A DNA stretch of 55,569 nt from DATDXN01 sp035289305. GTDB taxonomy: Bacteria; Patescibacteriota; Microgenomatia; UBA1406; HO2-37-13b. The stretch spans positions 1 through 55,569 of the forward strand of contig DATDXN010000001.1 in NCBI GenBank assembly GCA_035289305.1, written 5' to 3'. Below, piece after piece: positions 1 through 6,414 of this stretch. Positions within the stretch are counted from its first letter, which is position 1. Each line of letters begins with the position of its first letter. Under the pieces are notes generated by a model. The model made no database searches. It had not been told where the DNA came from and was given only the letters and a program-made list of their open reading frames with translations. Made by a program: the position numbers and the translations under genes.

Positions 1-582
1 TAGCATAAAATTTACTTTGCAACCATTGAATTTTGCAAGGCGTCTTTTGGTGAATGACCAGAAGTTCTCAATGCCGTTGATGTGGTTCCCGTTTCCATAG
101 GAAAAGGCTTGAGAATGGTTAATCCGTTTATGCCTGTCAAATCCCACATCAACCAGTCCGTCATACCCTTTCCATTTATCCGTGTGAACAATAGCTTCGG
201 TACTCACTCTCCCTCGTATAATAGCCTGTAGGGTCTTCTTCTCACAGTTGGGAACAATTTCCGCATATACCCTCCCATTTCTTTCATAGATGCCAAAGAC
301 TGGTTGTTTATCTGTCCCTCGTCCTCGTTTACCCGGAACACCTCGTTTCCGTTTTCCTCCAAAGTATGCCTCATCACATTCTGCCTCACCGTTGATGGCT
401 TTTTGAAATTCTTCCTGTTGATTCTGATAAATAACGGTACGAAAGAGTTGGTAGTACCGATTAACCGTATTGCGGTTTATTCGTACGATAAGACTTGTTT
501 TTGTAGCATCAATATCAACAACAAAATGCCAAATAAGTTTTTTTAGTTTGAAATCGCCGATTTTACTTGCTCTGACAATCAT
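1..582 (-). CDS. IS1595-family (ISXO2-like) transposase, C-terminus off the window
   Basis: An open frame of 194 codons from ATG at 582 to the window edge with no stop. It carries the ISXO2-like DDE signature CDEAYFGGKRKRGVPGKRG, then PVFGIYERNGRVYAEIVP, a second acidic block HTDKWKGYDGLVD, and NHINGIENFWSFTKRRL near the edge, which fit the family's acidic and N/E catalytic positions. The short N-terminal helix-turn-helix-like part (residues 1-45) lacks the zinc ribbon seen in many relatives, as in the IS1016/ISPna2-type branch. A TATACT box (590-595 on this strand) lies 7 nt before the ATG, so the mRNA is probably leaderless. It catalyses cut-and-paste or copy transposition of its own element. 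Confidence 0.88.
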   Translation of the reverse strand, partial: MIVRASKIGDFKLKKLIWHFVVDIDATKTSLIVRINRNTVNRYYQLFRTVIYQNQQEEFQKAINGEAECDEAYFGGKRKRGVPGKRGRGTDKQPVFGIYERNGRVYAEIVPNCEKKTLQAIIRGRVSTEAIVHTDKWKGYDGLVDVGFDRHKRINHSQAFSYGNGNHINGIENFWSFTKRRLAKFNGCKVNFML

Positions 583-620
583 TACTACTAGTATAGCTTA
601 TGCTATTCTAGTCTAGAGCC
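1..620 (-). mobile_element. IS1595-family insertion sequence, left copy (partial)
   Basis: Sequence from 620 leftwards (read on the minus strand) matches the right window end from 55456 as far as both can be read, about 114 bases. Identity stops sharply at 620, where the terminus reads GGCTCTAGACTAGAATAGC. The element holds one transposase gene and runs off the window at base 1, so its other terminus and target duplication cannot be seen. It has inserted into the 3' part of the adjacent ArsR-type gene, whose stop codon lies inside the IS. Confidence 0.88.
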
Positions 621-864
621 CGGTATAATAGGCTTTTTGTCCCTTGCGCCTCACTTTCACCACCTGATAGGCGCGAAGCAGCGCCAAGTGCTGGGAAGTG
701 TTACTTTTTCTGATTTGGACTAGCTTTGAAAGTTCATCCACGGTGAGCTCGTGATGTTTGATGATATTGAGGATCTCCAACCGCTTGGGGTTGGCAAGGA
801 TTTTGTAGATACGTGCATTTCGCTCATATATCTCTCTGGGGAAGGGAGAATGGAGTTTTTTCAT
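613..864 (-). CDS. ArsR-type winged-helix regulator, 3' end replaced by IS1595
   Basis: An 83-residue winged-helix DNA-binding protein. NPKRLEILNIIKHHELTVDE, LSKLVQIRKSNTSQHLALLR and KVRRKGQKAYYTGL match the helices and beta-wing of the ArsR/SmtB fold. No cysteine pair for metal sensing is present, so the signal is unknown. The protein stops just after the wing, at GL-stop, and those last codons are the IS terminus GGCTCTAG. Family members normally continue into a C-terminal dimerisation helix, so I read this as truncated by the insertion; activity is uncertain. A TATTAT box lies 5 nt before the ATG, and the 19-bp palindrome 879-897 sits just upstream, in the -35 zone. Confidence 0.75.
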   Translation of the reverse strand: MKKLHSPFPREIYERNARIYKILANPKRLEILNIIKHHELTVDELSKLVQIRKSNTSQHLALLRAYQVVKVRRKGQKAYYTGL

Positions 865-878
865 AAATTATAATATTT

Positions 879-897
879 ATCCCGATTTAATCGGGAT
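879..897. repeat. Dispersed 19-bp palindrome, copy 1
   Basis: ATCCCGATTTAATCGGGAT: 9-bp arms around one central base. Identical copies are at 4269-4287 and 8063-8081, with variants at 8253-8271 and 36538-36556. Here it lies between the divergent ArsR-type and O-antigen-ligase-like genes. Confidence 0.85.
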
Positions 898-925
898 TTA
901 TAACGATTATAATGATTGTAATTGT

Positions 926-931
926 TATAAT
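926..931 (+). promoter_or_regulatory. -10 box of the O-antigen-ligase-like gene
   Basis: TATAAT 17 nt before the ATG at 949, inside an AT-rich tract of near-repeats. No convincing -35 and no Shine-Dalgarno were seen, so the leader would be about 10 nt. Confidence 0.5.
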
Positions 932-948
932 ACTTTTTAAAATAAAAT

Positions 949-2898
949 ATGTCAATTCTTTTTCACCTGCGCAGCGCAGTCGCGTGGACAGTCACAGCGA
1001 TTTTTCCTCTTTTTTTCCTGCCGTATTTCGCCATCAACACAGATGCTAAACTTTACCTTCTTGCCTTTGGCGCAGCCATCATGATTTTTCTTTTCCTCCT
1101 TGAAACTGCGCTGTCGAGAAAAATAACCGTGCACAAACTATCACTCTTTCTCCCGCTTTCCCTCTTTTTTGTCGCCACTCTCCTTTCGACAATTTTTACC
1201 TCCTCAAACAAATTGGAAAGCCTTTTCACCTCGGCCACAGGAGTAATCGTCGTTTTTTCTCTCATGATTATGTATTATTCTCTTACCTCCTCGCCACATG
1301 TTTCCCCGCTCACCCTTATGCTCCCGGCAGTCTGCGTCAACGCGCTTTTTATCGTTCTGCGCGGCTTTAACGTCCCTATGGGAATAAAAGACCCTTTCTT
1401 TATACCCCTGGGCAGTATGTACGACAGCCTCGGTATCATAGGTTTTTTTGTTCTCTATACCGCAGTTATGCTCTTTTCTATAAAGAAAATAACGAAGCAT
1501 ATGGTGAAAATCAGCATACTTTTTTTGTCGCTTTCAATGCTCGCTTTCTCGCTTTTTATCATGGTGTATTTTCTCGTACAGACAAACCTGAAAAACACTC
1601 CCTTAAAAGCCCCACTAAAAGCTCCTCTTCTCACCTCATGGCAGACCGCGATTGAAACGCTGAAAAAACCGCGGAGCGCCATATTTGGCGCAGGCGTCGG
1701 AAATTTTATCCAGATGTTTACTCTGTCAAAGACGGCGGATTATAATCGGTTAGTCTTGTGGAACAACAACTTCACCCAGGGGGGCAGTTTTGCGCTCCAC
1801 ATCCTGACTGAAACAGGACTATTGGGCAGCATTTCTCTTATTTTCTTTTTTATCTATGCCTTCACGATGACGGCGGAAAAACATCTGAAAAGATACCATC
1901 TATATCTTCTCTATCTTATTGCTGCGTTAATTTTTGCTCCTCCATCGCTCCCCCTCATGTTTTTGCTCATGGCGACTGCAGCGCAGATTGAGCGGGAAAA
2001 AATCCACCACCCGTTTATCTTGTCTTTGAAGAATTTCTTTTTTACCTATCTTATTTTTTTCGCACTACTCACGATTCTTCTTGCCGGCGGGGTTTACTTC
2101 GTGGGAAAACATGCGCTTGCTGACTTGTATTTCAAAAAATCCCTTGATGAATTATCACAAAAAGGTGGAGGCAAAACCTATGAGTATGCTCGCAAATCCG
2201 TAGTACTTTCGCCCTTTACCGAAAAATACCGTCTGCATTTCTCAACGCTCAATTTTGCCGCAGCCGAGACACTGGCGCGCAAAAAAGAAAATCTTGATGA
2301 GTGGGAGCGAAAACAGGTCGCCGAATTGATAGAGATCGCCATAGGCGAAGCAAAAGCAGCTGTTTCTTTCGGTGCGGACAATGCGTTGTACTGGGAATAT
2401 CTTGCATCTCTCTATCAAAAGCTTCTCCCCGTTGCAAAAGGCGCTGATGTCTGGGCAGTGGCGGCCTATCAGCGAGCAATTGTGGCTGATCCGATGAGTC
2501 CACGCCTGCGACTCGCCGCAGGAGGAGTTTTTTATACGATCAAAAACTATGAGGAGGCGATAAAACTTTTTGAACAAACCGTCAACCTCAAACCGGATTG
2601 GGCAAACGGGTATTACAACCTTGCGTGGGCGCAGTATCAAAACAAGAAATACGAAGAAGCGTATACAAATCTGCGAAATGCGCTCTATCTCCTTGCGCCC
2701 GCAAGCGCTGACTTTGAGAAAGCGCAAAAAGAACTTGAAGAATTTGCGAAAAAAGTCCCCAAAAAAAGTGAAACAGCATCTCCTGCTGCCCCGCTTGAAG
2801 AAACGGGAGAAACCCAGCTAGAACTTCCACCCCAACCAACTCCACTTATTTCACCGATTGAACTACCCAATGAGGCATCGCCCGAGGCAACACCTTGA
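949..2898 (+). CDS. O-antigen-ligase-like membrane protein with C-terminal TPRs
   Basis: A 649-residue protein. Residues 1-400 carry about ten hydrophobic segments and a long external loop (about 210-290) as in Wzy/WaaL-type O-antigen ligases and polymerases. Residues about 415-600 are soluble and contain tetratricopeptide units, for example IKLFEQTVNLKPDWANGYYN and a following AWAQYQNKKYEEAYTNLRNA. The tail (about 615-649) is Pro/Glu-rich and disordered. Membrane ligase plus C-terminal TPR is a common CPR arrangement. The likely role is joining or polymerising surface glycans made by the GT genes in this window. It is transcribed divergently from the ArsR-type gene. The exact substrate cannot be told from sequence. 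Confidence 0.75.
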   Translation: MSILFHLRSAVAWTVTAIFPLFFLPYFAINTDAKLYLLAFGAAIMIFLFLLETALSRKITVHKLSLFLPLSLFFVATLLSTIFTSSNKLESLFTSATGVIVVFSLMIMYYSLTSSPHVSPLTLMLPAVCVNALFIVLRGFNVPMGIKDPFFIPLGSMYDSLGIIGFFVLYTAVMLFSIKKITKHMVKISILFLSLSMLAFSLFIMVYFLVQTNLKNTPLKAPLKAPLLTSWQTAIETLKKPRSAIFGAGVGNFIQMFTLSKTADYNRLVLWNNNFTQGGSFALHILTETGLLGSISLIFFFIYAFTMTAEKHLKRYHLYLLYLIAALIFAPPSLPLMFLLMATAAQIEREKIHHPFILSLKNFFFTYLIFFALLTILLAGGVYFVGKHALADLYFKKSLDELSQKGGGKTYEYARKSVVLSPFTEKYRLHFSTLNFAAAETLARKKENLDEWERKQVAELIEIAIGEAKAAVSFGADNALYWEYLASLYQKLLPVAKGADVWAVAAYQRAIVADPMSPRLRLAAGGVFYTIKNYEEAIKLFEQTVNLKPDWANGYYNLAWAQYQNKKYEEAYTNLRNALYLLAPASADFEKAQKELEEFAKKVPKKSETASPAAPLEETGETQLELPPQPTPLISPIELPNEASPEATP

Positions 2899-2929
2899 AG
2901 TAGTTTATAAAGTTCTTAAAGTCAAAAGT

Positions 2930-3139
2930 TTATAAAACCTTAATAAACCCTGATAAAAGTTTTGATATTTGTACAGTTGTATCATAAAGATTTTTAGTTT
3001 GTGCTTGTGAGATGTAACCAAGACTCGAAGCCATATAAAGCATTGATCGAATCTCTGCGCATGAACCTTTTGCCATAAACAAAAAGCGTTTAAATTCTTT
3101 ATTCCCTTGACGCTCAAATCCTTCAGCAATATTATTCAT
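2930..3139 (-). pseudogene. Truncated four-helix-bundle (S23/IVP-type) protein
   Basis: A 69-residue frame starting MNNIAEGFERQGNKEFKRFL and continuing with a helix around GSCAEIRSMLYMASSLGYIS. This is the C-terminal half of the TIGR02436 / 23S rRNA intervening-sequence four-helix-bundle family, whose members are usually about 115-130 residues. The N-terminal helix-forming half (the usual VWQKAMDL...QIRRAAVSIPS part) is missing: an in-frame stop lies two codons upstream, followed by AT-rich repeat sequence. I therefore call it a 5'-deleted remnant, although a short bundle could still be made. Confidence 0.7.
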
Positions 3140-3192
3140 ATTTTTCTATCATACAACCTACTATTTTATGGACTTTACGAACTTTAAAAACT

Positions 3193-3213
3193 TTATAAAC
3201 TTTGAACTCACTT
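3193..3213 (-). repeat. 21-bp repeat spanning the stop codon of the M23 gene
   Basis: Read on the minus strand this begins AAGTGAGTTCAAAGTTTATA. The same 21 bases are at 4719-4739 on the plus strand, and in both places the TGA is the stop codon of the upstream gene. More AAAGTTTATAAAG-type words follow in each 3' flank. Confidence 0.8.
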
Positions 3214-4311
3214 CAAAAATTCAAGTGGGTTAAGGATGCGTCCACCGCTTCGGATTTCAAAATGAAGATGTGTGCCGGTTGACCGTCCGGTCGATCCCAT
3301 CTGCCCGATACTCTCACCTTTGCCCACTCCTTGTCCGACCGAGACGGAAATATTGGAAAGATGTGCGTAAAGTGAACTGTAGCCATTGCCATGATCGATC
3401 GTGATAGAACATCCATAGCCATAGCGCACACATCCCGCGTAGGTCACGGTGCCAGCGTCTGCTGCGATGATGGGAGGAGCTGCAGAATTGGCGATATCAA
3501 GAGCATTATGATACCAGATAGGATACTGGGTGATATTGCCGCTCGCGGGCCAGATAAATGTCCCGGTGCCGGGCCTTCCCGCTATGACTTGCGGAGCAAT
3601 ACGCGGGCGTATAATAGGCTTTTCCTCCTCAATCACTCCCTCTGGCACGTAGATGGTCTGACCGACGTTGAGCGCAAACGTATCAAGATCGGCAAAATCA
3701 TTAAATGGAAAGTTTACGATACTTTGCGCTTCAGTCTTATATTTTTTTGCGATGGAGTAAATGGTGTCTCCTGTTCCCACTTTGTGTACCACTCCAGTCA
3801 CCGGCGGGATTTTCAGCTTTTGTCCATCTTTGATGGTTTCTGTTTTGAGATTGTTTGCCCATTTGATCGTATCGACCGAAATATCAAATTGTTTTGCGAT
3901 TGAAGCAAGCGTGTCTCCCGAAAGCACCGTATACTCCACTATAGTATCTCGCGGCTTTTCAGAGATGGTCGTTTGGAAAGGGATATTATATACATCAGTC
4001 TCAAAAACCGTTGCTTCCTGCTCTACTCTACCGGCAAGATACGTCGAAACCAGAGGATTATTTTCGGCAATTACCGGGCCGCCGACGATGACTGTTCCCA
4101 CAAGCAAGAGAAATGATGTATTTAAGAAAGATTGCGAGTATTTACCTCGTTTGACAATGAGAAATGATACAAAAACATCCTTTGTTTTTTCAAAATTGAC
4201 GCCAAAAAAGATAAGGCGGGATTTGAGGTAGCAGAGCAAAAAAACGGTGAAATGGTAGATGTCAACAAATCCCGATTTAATCGGGATAAAAAAACGCGAT
4301 CGGTTTACCAT
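3208..4311 (-). CDS. Membrane-anchored LysM/M23 peptidoglycan endopeptidase
   Basis: A 367-residue protein. A hydrophobic segment at about 64-82 is a membrane anchor or late signal sequence. Two LysM domains follow, at about 125-169 (YTVLSGDTLASIAKQF) and 173-223 (VHKVGTGDTIYSIAKKY). The C-terminal lysostaphin-type M23 domain (about 252-363) has the zinc ligands HxxxD (H268, D272) and HLH (H348, H350). It should bind and cut peptidoglycan outside the membrane, for cell separation or remodelling. The start at 4311 has an extended -10-like TGG-TAGAAT 15 nt upstream; the 60-residue lead before the anchor is unusual, and a later start is possible. A 19-bp palindrome is embedded in the codons near the start. 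Confidence 0.88.
   Translation of the reverse strand: MVNRSRFFIPIKSGFVDIYHFTVFLLCYLKSRLIFFGVNFEKTKDVFVSFLIVKRGKYSQSFLNTSFLLLVGTVIVGGPVIAENNPLVSTYLAGRVEQEATVFETDVYNIPFQTTISEKPRDTIVEYTVLSGDTLASIAKQFDISVDTIKWANNLKTETIKDGQKLKIPPVTGVVHKVGTGDTIYSIAKKYKTEAQSIVNFPFNDFADLDTFALNVGQTIYVPEGVIEEEKPIIRPRIAPQVIAGRPGTGTFIWPASGNITQYPIWYHNALDIANSAAPPIIAADAGTVTYAGCVRYGYGCSITIDHGNGYSSLYAHLSNISVSVGQGVGKGESIGQMGSTGRSTGTHLHFEIRSGGRILNPLEFLK
4269..4287. repeat. Dispersed 19-bp palindrome, copy 2, inside coding sequence
   Basis: Identical to copy 1 (ATCCCGATTTAATCGGGAT). It lies in the first 15 codons of the M23 gene if the start at 4311 is right, encoding about IPIKSGF. Confidence 0.85.
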
Positions 4312-4362
4312 GAGTGGTGAAGTATTATTCTACCATATCAGAGAATATAAGTCAAAAAAGGA

Positions 4363-4405
4363 TTGACATCTATGTGAAAGTTAGTTTATACTGATAGGGA
4401 GTATA
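4363..4405 (+). promoter_or_regulatory. Promoter and RcnR-like operator of the CsoR-family gene
   Basis: TTGACA (4363-4368), an 18-nt spacer and TATACT (4387-4392). An inverted repeat overlaps the -10: TACT-GATAGGG-AGTA (4389-4403), extended to TATACT/AGTATA. The E. coli RcnR operator is TACT-G6-N-AGTA, the same half-sites with the same 7-nt spacing, so this is a plausible autoregulatory operator. The transcript would have a leader of about 100 nt. Confidence 0.65.
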
Positions 4406-4496
4406 TAATTATTATATATATTATAAATCTTATAAACTTTATAGGCTTATAAGATACGTGCGGGAATTTTGTACTATAAGTTTAAATAACAACTAT

Positions 4497-4724
4497 ATGA
4501 ATAACTGGAGCGTACGTTTAAACCGTCTCATTGGCCAAATTGAGGGAATACGCAAGATGATTGAGAAACGAAGAAACACCGCCGAGATCGTACAGCAAAT
4601 TCTTGCCGCGCGAGAGGCGCTTGCCAAAATCGGACTCATACTCATCAAAGAGACTGCATCAAAAAAGGGAGGAGAGGAGAAGAAACTCGAAAAACTTCTG
4701 GAGGCAGCATTTCGACTCAAGTGA
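4497..4724 (+). CDS. CsoR/RcnR/FrmR-family repressor without metal-binding cysteines
   Basis: A 75-residue all-helical DUF156 protein: RLNRLIGQIEGIRKMIEKRR, then NTAEIVQQILAAREALAKIG, LILIKETASKKGG and a charged tail. The R-L-x-R-x-x-G-Q-x-x-G-I-x-x-M-I core is intact. The conserved sensing cysteine before helix 2 is replaced (RRNTAEI instead of the usual D/R-x-C-x-E/D-I), and the His-x-x-x-Cys pair after the second helix is absent (IKETASK). It should therefore bind DNA but sense something other than Cu or Ni, or nothing. I chose the ATG at 4497 because the core begins directly after it; an upstream in-frame ATG at 4458 adds 13 unconserved residues. The operator-like site upstream suggests autoregulation. 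Confidence 0.8.
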   Translation: MNNWSVRLNRLIGQIEGIRKMIEKRRNTAEIVQQILAAREALAKIGLILIKETASKKGGEEKKLEKLLEAAFRLK

Positions 4725-4739
4725 GTTCAAAGTTTATAA
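4719..4739 (+). repeat. 21-bp repeat spanning the stop codon of the CsoR-like gene
   Basis: Exact second copy of the sequence at 3193-3213 (opposite strand), again with its TGA serving as the stop codon. Confidence 0.8.
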
Positions 4740-4744
4740 CGTAG

Positions 4745-4788
4745 AAAGTTTATAAAGAACAGACATCTTTCATACCTTTATAAACTTT
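4745..4788. terminator. Perfect 13-bp inverted repeat between convergent genes
   Basis: AAAGTTTATAAAG (4745-4757) and its exact complement CTTTATAAACTTT (4776-4788), with an 18-nt loop, between the CsoR-like and rho genes. It could act as a bidirectional terminator, though it is AT-only and belongs to the local GTTTATAAAGT repeat family. Confidence 0.5.
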
Positions 4789-4804
4789 ATGAACTTTTTA
4801 CCGA

Positions 4805-6076
4805 TTATGTACTGTTTAATTTTTCTAAAAATTCCTTATTGTCTTTTGTTTTGCGAAGCTTTTCAATCAGGGCGATGAGACGCTCATCTTCGGAAAGAAG
4901 TGCCAACATGCGCCGAAGCATAGATGTTTTCTCAAAGTTTTTTTTGTCAATCAAAAGTTCATCATGGCGTGTGCCGGAGCGCTCAATATCAAAAGCGGGA
5001 AATATCCGCTTTTGCGCCCATTTACGGTCAAGATGTATTTCCATATTGCCCGTACCCTTAAATTCCTCATAAATGAGGTCGTCCATACGAGACTCCGTAT
5101 CAACAAGAGCAGTCCCTAAAATTGTGAGACTTCCTCCTTCTTCACAGTTTCGCGCAGCGCCCAAAAACTTCTTTGCCGGGTAAAGGGCAGCTGGATCATA
5201 CCCGCCCGAAAGCGTACGACCAGAGGGATCAACACTTAGATTGTACGCACGAGCTAAACGTGTGACTGAATCAAGAAGGATCACGACGTCACGACCCATC
5301 TCAACTAAACGTTTCCCCCGTTCCAGCGCAATTTCTGCCACACGTATTTGATCCTTTGGAGACTGGTCGAAATTTGAGGCGGCAACTTCTCCTTTGATCG
5401 AGCGCCTCAAATCAGTGACTTCCTCTGGCCGCTCTCCGATCAGAATCGCCATAAGGTGCACATGAGGATGATTAACGCTTATGCCATGGGCAATATCTTT
5501 GAGAATGGTCGTTTTTCCTGCTTTTGGCTGGGAAACAATCAGTCCCCGTTGGCCAAATCCAACAGGCGCAATAAGATCCATGATACGGGTTGAGAGTATT
5601 TCAGGCGTCGTCTCCAGTCGTATGTGGCGATTGGGGTGAAGCGAGGTCAGATCTTCAAATTTGCGCCGTTTGAAGCTCTCAAGCTCGGTCATGGAAACAC
5701 CGTTTATTTTCTCAATCTTCAAAAGACCATGAAAACGTTCATTGGTCTTGGGAGGACGAACCATACCATGCACTTCATCTCCCACGCGAAGCCAAAACTT
5801 GCGGATTTGCGATTGAGAGACGTAGATACTGTCGGGAGAGGAAATAAAGTTTTTGCGCAAAAACCCAAATCCCCCGTAGGTAACCTCAAGGATGCCGGAT
5901 GCTGCATAGGCCAATTTCAAATCTTCCCGTATGCGATCATCAAGCGGGACATCCCGGTGAAAGAATCTCTCTGCTGGCTTATCATCAACGACTTTTTTCT
6001 CTTTGTCTTCAAACAGGAGATCTTCTGGCTCAAGAGTGAGCTTTTGATCATCTGCGTGGTCTTTTTGCATAGACAT
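4805..6076 (-). CDS. rho: Transcription termination factor Rho
   Basis: A 423-residue hexameric RNA helicase that ends transcripts. After an acidic 45-residue tail come the OB-fold RNA-binding region (about 55-125, GILEVTYGGFGFLRK), the Walker A loop VSQPKAGKTT (181-190), ILIGERPEEVTDLRRSI, the Walker B strand VVILLDSVTRLARAYN, the Q-loop region LSGGYDPAALYPAKKFLGAA and the R-loop EEFKGTGNMEIHLDRK. It lacks the long inserts seen in some high-GC bacteria. The catalytic core is complete, so it should be functional. The gene is single and flanked by intergenic palindromes on both sides. Confidence 0.97.
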   Translation of the reverse strand: MSMQKDHADDQKLTLEPEDLLFEDKEKKVVDDKPAERFFHRDVPLDDRIREDLKLAYAASGILEVTYGGFGFLRKNFISSPDSIYVSQSQIRKFWLRVGDEVHGMVRPPKTNERFHGLLKIEKINGVSMTELESFKRRKFEDLTSLHPNRHIRLETTPEILSTRIMDLIAPVGFGQRGLIVSQPKAGKTTILKDIAHGISVNHPHVHLMAILIGERPEEVTDLRRSIKGEVAASNFDQSPKDQIRVAEIALERGKRLVEMGRDVVILLDSVTRLARAYNLSVDPSGRTLSGGYDPAALYPAKKFLGAARNCEEGGSLTILGTALVDTESRMDDLIYEEFKGTGNMEIHLDRKWAQKRIFPAFDIERSGTRHDELLIDKKNFEKTSMLRRMLALLSEDERLIALIEKLRKTKDNKEFLEKLNST

Positions 6077-6204
6077 TGTATTTCTTCACATGACGACTCC
6101 TCATGCATCAGGAATATACAGAAATCGGCTACGAGTGAGATTTTTGAATAACTAAAGATCCTCCCCCAGCAGATAGGATAGTGAAAGTTTTTCCCGCAAA
6201 AGAT

Positions 6205-6223
6205 GCCCTCCGAATCGGAGGGC
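6205..6223. repeat. GC-rich 19-bp palindrome upstream of rho
   Basis: GCCCTCCGAATCGGAGGGC: 9-bp arms around one base, the same geometry as the ATCCCGATT family but a different sequence. No U-tract follows on either strand. The rest of the 310-base gap 6077-6386 holds no convincing gene; an 80-codon plus-strand frame there has no recognisable features. Confidence 0.7.
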
Positions 6224-6359
6224 AGGGGTGAATGCGTCTCTCATTTATGATGTAACCATCACAAGAGGAGAAAAACAGCACCTTATAACCCTTACATACG
6301 AAGGGTGTACCCGTGTATATGAAATTGTTAGGAAAAACTTTTCAACGTGCTCTATCCTT

Positions 6360-6414
6360 CTTGACAAAAGGAGGATCATAGGTATTCTACCTTATGGTTT
6401 CCTGTTTTGTCAAG
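6360..6414. repeat. 55-bp imperfect hairpin overlapping the 3' end of the GT-C gene
   Basis: CTTGACAAAA at 6360-6369 is complementary to TTTTGTCAAG at 6405-6414. The interior also pairs (GGA...CATA...GGTA), giving a stem of about 25 bp around TTC. The last ten codons and the stop of the gene at 6387 are inside the stem. It lacks a U-tract; it could be a terminator, an RNA-processing stem or a miniature inverted-repeat element. Confidence 0.55.
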
